DNA from: Betaproteobacteria bacterium
GTDB taxonomy: Bacteria > Pseudomonadota > Gammaproteobacteria > Burkholderiales > Burkholderiaceae_C
DNA: 53,518 bases
Reading direction: 5' to 3'
Assembly (NCBI GenBank): GCA_016868355.1
Contig: VGHB01000017.1
Coordinates: 1-53,518 of the forward strand
Positions within the stretch are counted from its first letter, which is position 1, and each line of letters opens with the position of its first letter. This document shows, piece after piece, positions 1-10,300 of the stretch. The notes below the pieces were generated by a model. It was given only the letters and a program-made list of their open reading frames with translations, made no database searches and was not told the origin of the DNA. The translations under genes and the position numbers were made by a program.

Positions 1-40
1 AACGACCTATTTTTCCATTTTTCGGTAGCGAATTGTCGAT

Positions 41-53
41 TTGTCTGGGACAA
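41..53. promoter_or_regulatory. Inverted repeat upstream of MerR gene
   Basis: TTGTC, three bases, then GACAA form a perfect 5-bp inverted repeat about 40 bases ahead of the chosen start of the MerR regulator. MerR-family proteins often bind such near-palindromes and autoregulate, so this could be its own operator. That is inference from position and symmetry; the repeat is short enough to be chance. Confidence 0.25.
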
Positions 54-92
54 TACGACGACCTTCCTGCGTCGCCCTTCGTGCAGCCGGGA

Positions 93-1025
93 ATGGTCAT
101 GAGCAACATGTCCGACCCCTCCAACACCTTGTCCATTGCTTCGGTCGAGCGCGATACCGGCTTAAGCAAAGACACCCTGCGGGTGTGGGAACGGCGCTAT
201 GGGTTCCCGCAACCCACGCGCGACACCCTGGGTGAGCGCGCTTATCCGCTGGAACAGGTGGAACGGTTGCGCCTGGTCAAGCGCTTGCTGGATGCGGGCC
301 ACCGACCCGGGCGTATCGTGGCGTTGCCCGCTGAAGAACTGGAAAAGCTGGTGGACGGCCTGGCGCCGGCCTGCCCCAGCAGTGTGGGGGCCTCGGGTGA
401 AGACCTGCAGCCCTTAATGGACGCGGTGTATGCGCACGATGTCGAGTCGCTGCGCCGCTTGCTCACCCAGCGGGTGGCCTACTTGGGCTTGGGCCGCTTC
501 GTTTTGGAGGTGGTCTCCCCCTTCAACCGCATGGTCGGTGACGCCTGGCTGCGCGGGCGCATGCAGATCTACGAAGAGCATGCTTACACCGAGTCGCTGC
601 AGGTGGTGCTGCGCCACGCCCTGCACAGCCTGCCGGTGCCCACCTCTGATGAATCGCCCCTGGCGCTGCTGAGCACCTTCCCCGGCGAGCAGCATGGCAT
701 CGGCTTGCTAATGGCCGAGTGCTTGTTGCGCCTTGAAGGCTGCCGCTGCATTTCGCTGGGCGTGCAAACTCCCATTTGGGACATGGTGATGGCCGCCCAG
801 GTGCACCTGGTCGACCTGGTGGTGCTGAGCTTTTCTGGCGTTATGAACCCTAACCATGTGCTCGACGGCCTGCAGGAGTTGCGCAGTAAGTTGCCTGCTG
901 CGGTGGAGATCTGGGCCGGCGGTTCAGCCCCCGTGATCCAGCGCCGCAGCATTGAAGGGGTTCGACCCGTACCCGAACTGACCATGATTCCCGTTGCCCT
1001 GACCGATTGGCGCGGTCGGCAATAG
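93..1025 (+). CDS. MerR regulator with B12-binding domain (CarH/LitR-like)
   Basis: Predicted transcription regulator that senses adenosylcobalamin and probably light. The N-terminal ~70 residues are a MerR winged helix (LSKDTLRVWERRYGFP). A helical B12-cap follows, with the W-x9-EH signature of CarH/LitR photoreceptors (W152, E162, H163 from the ATG used here). A Rossmann-type cobalamin domain follows with E199-x-H201-x-x-G204, equivalent to the DxHxxG motif whose His ligates cobalt. Family members bind DNA as tetramers in the dark and release it when light breaks the Co-C bond. The frame is open from a TTG at 33, but the ATG at 93 gives a normal N-terminus; ATG 99 and 108 are also possible. 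At 310 residues it is a normal length for the family. The next gene on the strand encodes a di-iron protein; other targets are not visible here. Family assignment is firm; light sensing is inferred from the W-x9-EH motif. Confidence 0.88.
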   Translation: MVMSNMSDPSNTLSIASVERDTGLSKDTLRVWERRYGFPQPTRDTLGERAYPLEQVERLRLVKRLLDAGHRPGRIVALPAEELEKLVDGLAPACPSSVGASGEDLQPLMDAVYAHDVESLRRLLTQRVAYLGLGRFVLEVVSPFNRMVGDAWLRGRMQIYEEHAYTESLQVVLRHALHSLPVPTSDESPLALLSTFPGEQHGIGLLMAECLLRLEGCRCISLGVQTPIWDMVMAAQVHLVDLVVLSFSGVMNPNHVLDGLQELRSKLPAAVEIWAGGSAPVIQRRSIEGVRPVPELTMIPVALTDWRGRQ

Positions 1026-1168
1026 GTCCATAGAGCCTTGTTGTCTGCCAAGTGACGGTTGGGCCCCTAAAATTTAGCTTTGCGCATCAAAAGGCGTTGG
1101 GCCCGGTCAAATACTTGCCGTGCAAGCCTGTTGCCCCCGCGGTGCGGTATCAAGACTTCGCTTAGCCG

Positions 1169-2059
1169 ATGGCCACCATGATTTACCCCGAACTGTTCAA
1201 GCAACTCGAAGCCGTGCGCTGGAACATGGAGCGCGACATCCCCTGGGGCCGCTTCGACCCGGCGCAGCTCACCGAAGAGCAGGCGCTGACCATCAAGATG
1301 AACGCGATCACCGAGTGGGCGGCCCTGCCGGCCACCGAAATGTTCCTGCGCGACAACCGCGGTGACAGCGACTTCTCAGCCTTCATGAGCGTATGGTTCT
1401 TTGAGGAACAAAAACACTCGTTGGTGCTGATGGAGTACCTGCGGCGCTTTCGCCCCGACTTGGTGCCCACCGAGTCCGAACTGCACGAAGTGCGCTTTGA
1501 GTTCGACCCGGCACCGGCCTTGGAAACCTTGATGCTGCACTTCTGCGGTGAGATTCGCCTGAACCACTGGTACCGACGGGCCGCCGAATGGCACACCGAG
1601 CCGGTGATCAAGGCGATCTACGAGACCCTGGCGCGGGACGAAGCCCGGCATGGTGGGGCCTACTTGCGCTACATGAAGAGGGCCTTGCAGCAGTTCGGCG
1701 ACGAGGCCCGTGCAGCCTTTGCCAAGGTCGGCGTGCTCATGGCCAGTGCACGGCGAACTGCGCAGGCCCTGCACCCGACCAACCTGCACGTCAACGAAAG
1801 GCTGTTCCCGCGTGATACGGTACAAAGCCGGTTGCCCAACCCTGAGTGGTTGGAACACTGGCTGGACAAGCAGATTGCCTTTGATGCGGTGTGGGAGAGC
1901 AAGGTGGTGGAGCGCATCCTGCACAACATGAGCCTGCTCATGGAGCGCAGTTTCGCCAGCGTCCAGGAACTCAACCGCTTCCGCAAGGAAGTCACCCAGA
2001 CCCTGGCTGCTGCACGTGGGCCTGGTGCAGCGGTGCAGGCCTCGCTCGGTTCGGGCTGA
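1169..2059 (+). CDS. Ferritin-like di-iron protein (acyl-ACP desaturase-like)
   Basis: A 296-residue helical protein with the ligand pattern of the ferritin-like carboxylate-bridged di-iron oxygenases: E49, E80-x-x-H83 (within EEQKHS), E128 and E158-x-x-H161 (within RDEARHGG). This spacing matches soluble type-2 acyl-ACP desaturases and related uncharacterised proteins common in Burkholderiales. It would be cytoplasmic, using O2 and an electron donor; the substrate cannot be told from sequence. No signal peptide or membrane segment is seen. It lies 143 bases after the B12-type MerR gene on the same strand. That gap is enough for its own promoter, and it holds a 9-bp direct repeat (GTTGGGCCC at 1058 and 1096). 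ATG 1169 starts just before the first conserved helix; an alternative in-frame ATG is at 1178. Confidence 0.75.
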   Translation: MATMIYPELFKQLEAVRWNMERDIPWGRFDPAQLTEEQALTIKMNAITEWAALPATEMFLRDNRGDSDFSAFMSVWFFEEQKHSLVLMEYLRRFRPDLVPTESELHEVRFEFDPAPALETLMLHFCGEIRLNHWYRRAAEWHTEPVIKAIYETLARDEARHGGAYLRYMKRALQQFGDEARAAFAKVGVLMASARRTAQALHPTNLHVNERLFPRDTVQSRLPNPEWLEHWLDKQIAFDAVWESKVVERILHNMSLLMERSFASVQELNRFRKEVTQTLAAARGPGAAVQASLGSG

Positions 2060-2080
2060 GGCCTCTGGGCCTTTAGGTCG

Positions 2081-2734
2081 TTACGTCTTGGACGCGCGCG
2101 CGGCAAAGGCCGCCTTACGGTCAACCTCGACCCGTTGCACACTAGGCCGATTTGACAGGGCCTTGATGTAGCCCTTCCAGTCAACGCCGGTTTCCAACAG
2201 AACGTCTTGGCCCAACACGGATTTGGTGGCCGTCCCCACCAGCGGCAGGCTCACATAGGCGCAGCAATCGGCCAAGCTGAAAGTGGGCCCAGCGACGAAG
2301 GGTTCAAAGCGTGCCAGGCGCTTGAAGGCCACGATGTTGCGCGTCAACTGGGTGCGCACCCGCTCCTTGGTGGCCTCATCCACGCTGCGGCCGAAAAAAG
2401 CTGCGCCGTACAGGTCGCGCGCGACCAGCTCTAGGTGCAGGTCGACATAGGTGCACAACTCCCGTACCTTAGCCGCGGCATATGCGTCGGCCGGCAGCAG
2501 TGCCGGCGTGGGCTGCAGCTGCTCCAGGTACTCTACGATCACCTGACTCTCACACAAGGCACCCTGTGCGGTGCGGATGAAGGGCACCTTGGCCAGGGGT
2601 GAGTCCTGCAGCACAGCCTCGTCTTTTGAACCCGTCATCACCACCGCTTCCTGAAAGGCGATGTTCTTCTCCAGCAGCGCAAGCTTGACCTTGTTGTAGT
2701 AGTTGCTGATGGGAAAGCCGCACAAGGTGATCAT
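2081..2734 (-). CDS. Glutathione S-transferase family protein
   Basis: A 217-residue protein with the two-domain GST layout. The N-terminal thioredoxin fold (about residues 1-80) opens with ITLCGFPISNYYNKVKLALLE and has the cis-proline glutathione-site motif KVPFI followed by CESQVIVEYLE. An all-helical C-terminal domain follows, with the N-capping motif GPTFSLADCC. It likely conjugates glutathione to electrophiles or works as a peroxidase or isomerase in the cytoplasm; the substrate is unknown. It is convergent with the di-iron gene (21 bases between stops), so the two are not co-transcribed. Length is normal for the family. Confidence 0.9.
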   Translation of the reverse strand: MITLCGFPISNYYNKVKLALLEKNIAFQEAVVMTGSKDEAVLQDSPLAKVPFIRTAQGALCESQVIVEYLEQLQPTPALLPADAYAAAKVRELCTYVDLHLELVARDLYGAAFFGRSVDEATKERVRTQLTRNIVAFKRLARFEPFVAGPTFSLADCCAYVSLPLVGTATKSVLGQDVLLETGVDWKGYIKALSNRPSVQRVEVDRKAAFAARASKT

Positions 2735-2866
2735 GCGTAGGGCTCCTGGTGTTCAAGGGCTGTAGAAAGGGCGAGAAAGGGCGAACGAGGGCTTGATCCT
2801 AACCACTGTGGCCGCCCCCTGGCGCATGCAGGGCGCTTTGGCCGGGCAGCGAAGGCACGTGCTCCA

Positions 2867-3778
2867 TCACGGGGCGGCTGCGGGCGCTGGCCGGTTCACC
2901 AGCCAGATGCCCACACCCACGGCCACCAGCGCAGCCAAAAGCCTGGGGGTGGCCGGTTCACCCAGCAGGGCCATGCCAGCCAACAGACCTGACAGGGGAG
3001 TCAACAGGGTGAAGGAAGCCAAGCGGGTGGCTGGGTAGTGGCGAATCAACCAGAACCACAGCAAATAACTCGCAAAGGTGATCACCACAATCTGGAAAAA
3101 TAAGGAACTCAGGCTCAGAGTAGACCACTGGGCGGGCCAGGCCTCACCGAACGCCCAGGCCCCCAGACCCAACAAGGGCGCGGAGACGGCCAGTTGACAG
3201 AACAGGGTCTTTTCTGCGGGCGCTTGTGCCAGCTTTGTGGCGCGGATGGCCAAGGTGGTGGCCCCCCACAACAGGGCCGCCAACATCCCCATGGCATCAC
3301 CCAGCCACTGCAATGGGCCAGCCGATGGCGCACCAAAGCCTTCGGAAAATGCCAACGCCAAGCCAGCGAAGGCAGCCAGCAAGCCGGCCCACTGCGCCGG
3401 CCGCAGGCGTTCACTGCGGGCGATCAGCGGCATGCCAAGGGCCACTACAAAGGGGCTGAGATAGATGAAGACGATCATGCGTGAGGCATGCGTGTACTGC
3501 AGACCCCAGAAGATCATCGCGAATTCACCTGCGAACAGGGCGCCGGCCAATAGACCACCGGCCAGGGTGCCGTCACGCTCGAACAAGGCAATGCCGCGCC
3601 AGCGAGACCAGGCCAGTACCAACAGGGCTGCACCCAAAGACCGCAGAGACGCCTGCAGCAAGGGTGGTACTTCGGGCAGTGCCGCTTTGGCAGCAGATTG
3701 GTTGATGCCCCAAAGAACACAACACAAAAGCACGCATAACAGGGCTTGGGCGTCGAGTTGGGCGCGGCGTTCGGTCAT
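2867..3778 (-). CDS. EamA/DMT-family membrane transporter
   Basis: A 303-residue inner-membrane protein with about ten hydrophobic helices arranged as two tandem EamA repeats, typical of drug/metabolite transporter superfamily permeases (RhaT/YdcZ-like). Features include the opening helix LLCVLLCCVLWGINQSAAK, the end of the first repeat near residue 150, and a positively charged loop before the second repeat. Such proteins usually export metabolites, amino acids or nucleosides; the substrate cannot be predicted. It stands alone on the minus strand between GST and the rhombosortase-like gene, 132 and 58 bases away. Confidence 0.88.
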   Translation of the reverse strand: MTERRAQLDAQALLCVLLCCVLWGINQSAAKAALPEVPPLLQASLRSLGAALLVLAWSRWRGIALFERDGTLAGGLLAGALFAGEFAMIFWGLQYTHASRMIVFIYLSPFVVALGMPLIARSERLRPAQWAGLLAAFAGLALAFSEGFGAPSAGPLQWLGDAMGMLAALLWGATTLAIRATKLAQAPAEKTLFCQLAVSAPLLGLGAWAFGEAWPAQWSTLSLSSLFFQIVVITFASYLLWFWLIRHYPATRLASFTLLTPLSGLLAGMALLGEPATPRLLAALVAVGVGIWLVNRPAPAAAP

Positions 3779-3836
3779 GCGGTGGCTTAGGGGCAGGGCG
3801 GTGCAGTAGGCATCACATCGGGCATCGTGCGGTCAA

Positions 3837-4526
3837 TCACTTGGGCCGCCCCGCAGGGTCATCAGCCGGTCCCGCACGGCGCCGGAACCAAACCATGATG
3901 CCATCGACTGCCGCTGCGGCCATCACGCCTGCCCACACACCACAGCCGTGGGCATGACCGGCCAACACGTGGCCCGGCGCGCCCGGCAGCGGCACCGGGG
4001 CTTGGTCTTGTGCGTGCGTACCACTCCACCAACCCTGCAGCAGGGGTACCTCCAGGGCCAGCTTGAGGGCTATCGCTGCAGCAACCAAAGCCCCCACGCC
4101 GCGGCGGGCTCCGTTAGCCCGCCACAACAAGTGCCAGCACACGATGATGGCGCCCGCGTGCAGCGTAGCCGACAGCCCAACATAGCGCGCCAAGGTTCCC
4201 GGGTCGGTGATCAGCAGTGCCTGGCTCAGCGGCCAGGCCAGCAACCAGGCCAGGGCCTGAGGGGCGCCGGCCCGCGCCACCCAGCCCCACGCCGCCACCA
4301 CCAAGGTGGCCCACAGGTTGGCTTGCAGGTGTGCCGCATTGACATGCACCAGGGCCGCAGTCCACCAAGGCCAAGCGTGTGCCGTGGGCGCTGCAGGTTC
4401 GGCCACCCAGCCCCATGTGATGGCCCCCCGCGGGCCCATCGCCCACCAGGCGGCTGCGCTGATGGCGGCCAGCAGCGCTGCCACCGCCGGCCAGGCGGCT
4501 CGGTTCAGTCGAACACCGCCTTCCAC
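3837..4526 (-). CDS. Rhombosortase-like intramembrane serine protease
   Basis: A 229-residue polytopic membrane protein with rhomboid hallmarks: H61-x4-H66-x3-N70 in the second helix, the nucleophile motif GLS119-x-x-x-H123, and a late H191-A-H193-G that supplies the catalytic His. The compact architecture and GLSxxLH motif point to the rhombosortase branch, which cleaves proteins bearing a GlyGly-CTERM sorting tail rather than generic rhomboid substrates. Alanine/tryptophan-rich helices fit an inner-membrane location. The start codon lies 22 bases inside the end of glnE on the same strand, implying translational coupling. No GlyGly-CTERM substrate is visible in this window. A classical rhomboid is the main alternative. 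Confidence 0.7.
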   Translation of the reverse strand: MEGGVRLNRAAWPAVAALLAAISAAAWWAMGPRGAITWGWVAEPAAPTAHAWPWWTAALVHVNAAHLQANLWATLVVAAWGWVARAGAPQALAWLLAWPLSQALLITDPGTLARYVGLSATLHAGAIIVCWHLLWRANGARRGVGALVAAAIALKLALEVPLLQGWWSGTHAQDQAPVPLPGAPGHVLAGHAHGCGVWAGVMAAAAVDGIMVWFRRRAGPADDPAGRPK

Positions 4527-7237
4527 AGCGCCAGCACCGCATCGCGTGCGCCGGCCAGCTCGGCCGGGTCGAACTGAGTGGCCTGCTCATCCAATCGGGC
4601 ACGGTGCTGTGCACGACGCAGCTCGCGGTAGGCGTCCGCCGCAGCACTGCCCACACCCGCGGGCAGCAGGCCACAGGCTTCGGCCGCACGCAGCAAAGCG
4701 ATGTTGCCGCTATTGGCCTGCAAGGCCTTATGGTTAGCGCTGTGGGTGAGCACCAAGAGCTGCACCGCGAACTCGGCATCCATCATGCCCCCCGCGCTGT
4801 GCTTCACATCGAATCGCCCCTTAGGCACGGGGCGAGACTGGCGCACCTTCTCCCGCATGGCCCGCACTTCTTCGCGAAGGTCCGCCGGTTCGCGCGGCGC
4901 ACACAAGACACCCCGGCGTACCCGTTCAAAGCGCGGCGCCAGCGCCGGTAAACCTGCGCACCAGCGCGCACGGGTGATGGCCTGATGCTCCCATGTCCAG
5001 GCAGTGTTGCTGCCGCGGCCCAATTGATAGCGCTCGAAAGCGTCCATGGAAGTCACCAGCAGGCCAGAATTACCGTTGGGCCGCAAAGCCGTATCGATGT
5101 CAAACAGCTCGCCGCTGTTGGTGCGCAGCGTCAGCCAGGTGATCAGCTTGCGCACGAAGGCGCCGTAGACCTCTTGCGCATGCTCGTCATCGTCCTCGTA
5201 CAGGAAGACCAGATCCAGGTCTCCACCGTAGCCCAGTTCCTTGCCGCCGAGCTTGCCGTAGGCGATAACGGCCAAGCGGGGGCCTTCTTCCATGCTGCGG
5301 TGCCGATGCTTGAAGTGTGACCAGGCCCACTGCAGGGTCAACTCGATCATGGTGTCGGCCAGCGCCGACAGATCGTCTGCAACCTGCTCAACCGTGATGC
5401 GTTCTTCCACATCACGAACCAAGGTGCGGAACACCTCGGCATGGTGGGCGCGGCGCAGGGTGTCCAACAGCGACTCTTCCGATGCCTCGCCCGAACGTAC
5501 CCAGGCGGCGTGCCGTTCCTGCATCTCGCGGCTGAACTCTTCACGGTCAAAGCGCTCGCGCAACTGCCGCTCGTCGGCCAGCTCGTCAATCACCCCGGGG
5601 TGCCGCAGCAGGTAGTGCATGGGCCAGCGCGCCAGCCCCAGCAGGCGCAGCAGGCGCCGCTGCACCTCGAGGCGCTCCACCAGCAGCGTCAAGTAGCTTT
5701 CGCGGCGCAGCAGCGGGTCCAGCCAATCCAAAAATCGCAGTGCCGCCTCTTCGCTGCAGTCGCCCGCTTCGATGCCGGCCTCGGCCCGCTGCATCAGGCG
5801 CGCCAGACGCAGCCGGCTGGCTTCCTTTAAGCCCGCCACCTTGGGTTGTGCACTCCAGGTTCTCAAGCGCTGGGCCAGGGCCTCGGGCATGCGCTCGATG
5901 AAGGCCTCGGCATCCACCGGCAACAGGGGCTTGTTGCAGTTCACACAGGCCTTGCCCTGCTGGTTGGGCCCCGGGTCTCGTCCATCGTGCAGCAAGGCGT
6001 CGAACTCACCGGCCACGAACTCGCGCGTGAGGCCTAGCTCTTCAATTAGGGCACAGGCGTCTGCATTGCACGGCAGGCCCATGCTGGCCCCGATCCAGGC
6101 CAGGTCCCCGTCGGCCGAAGGCAGCAGATGCGTCTGCTGGTCGTCCAAGTATTGGATGCGGTGTTCGATGCGTCGCAGGAACACATAAGCCTGGGCCAAA
6201 CGCTGGGCCGTTCCGGGCCGCATCAGTCCGTGAGCGACCAACTTGGTCAGGCTCTTGAGCGTGGAGCGGCTGCGGATTTCGGGGAAGTGTCCGCCACGCA
6301 CGACCAGCAGCAGCTGCACGATGAATTCGATTTCGCGGATACCGCCACGCGAAAGCTTTACATCGTTGGCGCGTTCAGGGCGGCCTGCGGCTCGCCGTTG
6401 CGCTTCGTCTCGGATCTTGCGGTGCAATTGGCGCAAGCCCTCAAAGACACCATAGTCGAGGTATTTGCGGTAGACAAAGGGGCTGATGGCCGTACCCAAG
6501 GCCTGCGCACGACCTGACCTGACCGCCGCACGCGGCGCCACTACGCGGCTTTTAAGCCAAGCCAGCCGCTCCCACTCGCGGCCCTGGACATGCAGGTAGT
6601 CCTCCAGCATGGCCAAGCTCACCACTGCCGGCCCGGAGTTGCCGTTGGGCCGCAAGGCCAGGTCCACCCGAAACACGAAGCCGTCCTCGGTCACATCACC
6701 GATGAGGCTGTAGATGCGTTTGACGACCTTGCTGAAGTACTCGTGGGCACTGATGGACTCGCCGCCATCGGTCATGCCGTCTTCTTCATACACGTACACC
6801 AGGTCGATATCGGAGGAGACATTGAGCTCACGGGCGCCCAGCTTGCCCATGCCCACCACCCACAGGTCGATTGGCCTGCCATCCCTGGTGCAGGGCTGGC
6901 CATGGCGCAAAGCCTCTTCGTCGCAGGCGTGGGCCAGCGCGCGCTCCAAGGCGACCTCGGCCAGTTCGGTCATGGCCCGCGTGATGGACTCCAGTGGGGC
7001 GTCCTGCTCCACGTCCAGCACCGCCAGGCGTTCAATCACCAGATGACGTGCCACCCGCAGCGCCGAGGGCAGGGTTCGGCCCTGGGCCATCAGGCTGTGG
7101 ACCACCGATTCGATGAGGCCGGCATCGGGTGCGCCCTGGGGCATGGCATCGCGCTCGGGGCCGTAGCGCCTTCTGATGCGCTGAACAAATCGGCTGTGCT
7201 GTGCGCTGGCTCTGCTGGCCAAGTTGGGGTCGTTCAC
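4505..7237 (-). CDS. glnE: Glutamine synthetase adenylyltransferase/adenylyl-removing enzyme
   Basis: Bifunctional enzyme that adenylylates glutamine synthetase when nitrogen is ample and removes the AMP when it is scarce, under PII control. The 910-residue length is typical. The N-terminal adenylyl-removing domain carries the nucleotidyltransferase motif around MGKLGARELNVSSDIDLVYVYE. The C-terminal adenylyltransferase domain repeats it at YGKLGGKELGYGGDLDLVFLYE. A PII-signal domain follows each half. Both catalytic aspartate pairs (DID and DLD) are intact. It is divergent from yhdP with a 69-base gap and overlaps the rhombosortase-like gene downstream. Confidence 0.97.
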   Translation of the reverse strand: MNDPNLASRASAQHSRFVQRIRRRYGPERDAMPQGAPDAGLIESVVHSLMAQGRTLPSALRVARHLVIERLAVLDVEQDAPLESITRAMTELAEVALERALAHACDEEALRHGQPCTRDGRPIDLWVVGMGKLGARELNVSSDIDLVYVYEEDGMTDGGESISAHEYFSKVVKRIYSLIGDVTEDGFVFRVDLALRPNGNSGPAVVSLAMLEDYLHVQGREWERLAWLKSRVVAPRAAVRSGRAQALGTAISPFVYRKYLDYGVFEGLRQLHRKIRDEAQRRAAGRPERANDVKLSRGGIREIEFIVQLLLVVRGGHFPEIRSRSTLKSLTKLVAHGLMRPGTAQRLAQAYVFLRRIEHRIQYLDDQQTHLLPSADGDLAWIGASMGLPCNADACALIEELGLTREFVAGEFDALLHDGRDPGPNQQGKACVNCNKPLLPVDAEAFIERMPEALAQRLRTWSAQPKVAGLKEASRLRLARLMQRAEAGIEAGDCSEEAALRFLDWLDPLLRRESYLTLLVERLEVQRRLLRLLGLARWPMHYLLRHPGVIDELADERQLRERFDREEFSREMQERHAAWVRSGEASEESLLDTLRRAHHAEVFRTLVRDVEERITVEQVADDLSALADTMIELTLQWAWSHFKHRHRSMEEGPRLAVIAYGKLGGKELGYGGDLDLVFLYEDDDEHAQEVYGAFVRKLITWLTLRTNSGELFDIDTALRPNGNSGLLVTSMDAFERYQLGRGSNTAWTWEHQAITRARWCAGLPALAPRFERVRRGVLCAPREPADLREEVRAMREKVRQSRPVPKGRFDVKHSAGGMMDAEFAVQLLVLTHSANHKALQANSGNIALLRAAEACGLLPAGVGSAAADAYRELRRAQHRARLDEQATQFDPAELAGARDAVLALWKAVFD

Positions 7238-7306
7238 CGATTACGCCCTTTGCCCGCAGAGCAAACCGAGCCATCCGTGGCACAGTTCGGTTTGAATCGC
7301 CACACC

Positions 7307-10300
7307 ATGACAACGAACGAGGAATCGCACACCGTGCGGATGGATCCGCGCAATCTGCCCCGATCGGGTCGTCCTGTGCTCAATGTCATGGCTCGTGCGG
7401 CTGCGGTACTGCTGCTGTCGGCCTGGGTGCTGTTCCTGACCGCTTGGCTTGCACTCTACGGTTTTTTGCTGCCCCGCGTTGGCGCATGGAAACCCGAGTT
7501 GGAGGCGCGGGCTTCGGCCGCCCTGGGGGTGGCCGTGCGCATCGGGCAGATTGAGGTGCCCTCCTCGGGTTGGGTGCCGGCCTTGGTGTTGACCGAAGTG
7601 GCCTTGCTGGATGAGCACGGCCGCACCGCCTTGCGCTTGCCCCGGGTGTCGGCTGCGCTGTCCGTCCAATCCCTGCTTAGCCTAGAGCTGCGTTTTGAGC
7701 AGCTCCTGATTGAGGGCCCCGCCTTGGAAATCCGCCGCGACGCTGCTGGGCGCCTGCGCGTGGGGGGCCTGACGCTGGATGACGAGGACACCGAACAGGT
7801 CTACGGCGGGCAGGCCGCTGCCGATTGGCTGTTGGCCCAGGGCGAATTCGCCATCCGTGGTGGCCAGCTGCGTTGGGTAGACGAGTGGCGCGGCGCACCG
7901 CCCCTGGTGTTGCAAGAGGTCGACTTCGTTTTACGCAATGGATTGCGGCGGCACGACTTTCGCTTAGATGCAACCCTGCCCATGGAGTTGGGCCAGCGCG
8001 CCAGCCTGCGCGGCCACTTCCGGCACGGCTTGTTCGTCAGCCGCTCAGACTGGCGGCAGTGGGTGGGCGAGGTATATGCCGAGCTGCCACAGTCCGACGT
8101 CAACGCCCTGCGCCCCCATGTGGACTTTCCGGTTGAGCTGATGGGCGGGCAGGGGGCCGTTCGGCTGTGGGTTGATGTCGACCGTGGCCGGGTGCGTGGC
8201 GCTACCGCCGACGTGGCCCTGCGTGAGGTCGGCTTGCGCTGGCCTGGTGTGGCCGACACCATGAGTTTTGAGCGCTTCGAAGGCCGTCTCTTGGTTCGCC
8301 AGGATGCACAGGCGCTGACCTTGGGGCTTGAGCGGGTGGGGTTCACCACGGGCCAGGGTCAAACTTGGCCAACCAGTGACATGAAGCTGGTGCTGCGCCA
8401 TGCGCCCGCGCCCGGCACTGCGCTGGCCTCACCGTCTCTTGTGGCGGCCACGCCGCCGGCTGTGGCACTGTCCTCTTCGAGTGCACCCTTGGCGGCAGAG
8501 GCGGGCGAAGCCAGCCTGCCCTTGCTCTTGGATGGACTGGCCGGCCGTGTCATCACCGGGGGCGACTTCAGCGCTGCTGAGCTCGATTTGGGGCTGATGG
8601 CCTCGGTGGCTGGACGCGCGCCCTTGGGCGCCGCGCTGCACCGCCAACTGCTGAGCCTGGCTCCTCAAGGACGCATTCAGGACATGAAGGCCAGTTGGGA
8701 GGGCTCACCCGAGCAGCCCGCGCGCTACAGGGTAACGGCCCGATTGGAGGGCCTGCGGCTGGAGCCGGGCCTGGAGCCTGTAACCGCCCGCGACGGCCAC
8801 ACTGTGGGCCGACCTGGTGTTCGCGGCGCGGCGATTCAATTGCAGGCCACTGAGTCGGGTGGCCGTGCCGACGTGCTGGTCCAGCAGGGACAGTTGTTGT
8901 TTCCGGGGCTTTTTGAACAAGCCGATTGGGCGGTAGAGGAACTGCAAGCCCGCTTGAGCTGGCAGATCAAGGACGGCCTGGAGCTGCGCTTGTCACCGCT
9001 GACCTTGCGCAGTGCCGACTTGGACGCCGAGGTTCAGGGCACTTGGCGTGGAAACTGGCAAGACGCGCTCAAGGGACATGGCCTCATCGACCTGACCGCG
9101 CGCGTCCCGAGGGCCCGAGCGGAACAATTGCATGCCTACCTGCCCACGACGGTGCCGGCGGCAACTCGCAGCTATCTCAAGCGTGCGGTGCGGGGTGGCC
9201 GGCTACAGGAGGTGGCCATTCGGGTCAAGGGCGAGCTGGCGCAATTTCCGTTCGATCAGCCCAAGTCCAAGGGTGAGTTTCGCGTCAGCGGTGATTGGCG
9301 TGATGGCACTTTTGTGATGATGCCTGAAGAGCCTGGCCATGCCGCTTGGCCCGAGGCCACTCGCTTGGACGCGCGTTTGCGTGTGACCGGTCAACGGGTG
9401 GACTTCACCGATGTCCGCGCCAGGCTGATGGGCGTGGAGGTCTTGCGCACCAGTGGATCGGTGGACTGGATGGCGCCAGCGGTGCCCTTGGCGCTGGACC
9501 TGCAGGCCCGTGGGGCAGCACAGAACTTTTTGCGTTATGTCCAAGCCACACCGATCAACGGCTGGACCTCACGCCTGCTGGCCACGGCGCAAGCCACGGG
9601 CGCGGCCCAACTCGGCCTGAAGCTGGAGGTGCCCCTTGTGGGCTCCGAGCCCTCGCGGGTGAAGGGCAGCGTGCAGCTCGCGGGCAACGAGATCAAGCTC
9701 AACCCCAAGTTGCCGGCGCTGCAGAACACGCGTGGGCGGGTCGACTTCAACGAGAAGGGCTTTTCGGTGGCCAGCGTCACGGCCCAGTTGCTGGGCGGGG
9801 AGGTGATTCTGGACGGTGGCTTGTCGCCTGCAACGGCCAACCGGCTAAATCTGCAAGGCTTGGTGCAGGCTGCTGCGGTCAAGGCTGCGCCAGAACTGGC
9901 TTGGTTGGCGCCACTTTCCAGCCGGCTGACTGGGCAAACGCCCTATCGGCTGAGCCTGGGGGTGGTGGACGGTCAGCTTCAATGGGTTTTGTCTTCACCC
10001 CTGAGCGGCCTGGGCATCGACTTACCGGCCCCGCTGAAGAAGTCGGCCGCCTCCGCGACGCATGTACCTCTGCGGGTCGAACTGACGGGCTTGGGCGGTG
10101 CTGCAGGATCCGAGCGCGAGCGGCTGGATGTGCAGTGGGGCCGCTTGGTGCAGGCGCGCCTTGTGCGACAAGCCTCCAACGGCGCCTGGCTGGCAGCTGC
10201 CGTTGGGGTTGGTGCGGCTGAGCCACCGCCGCTGCCGCGTGCCGGGGTGGACGTGCGCATCATGGTCGAGCAGTTGGACCTGGACGACTGGCGCTCGGTG

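Noticed and set aside
1058-1104. Direct repeat GTTGGGCCC at 1058 and 1096
   Set aside because: Only two 9-bp GC-rich copies; chance is likely and no function is suggested.
6590-7306. Upstream extension of the YhdP frame by 239 codons
   Set aside because: It is antisense to glnE, lacks the signal/membrane start, and the ATG at 7307 gives the normal N-terminus.
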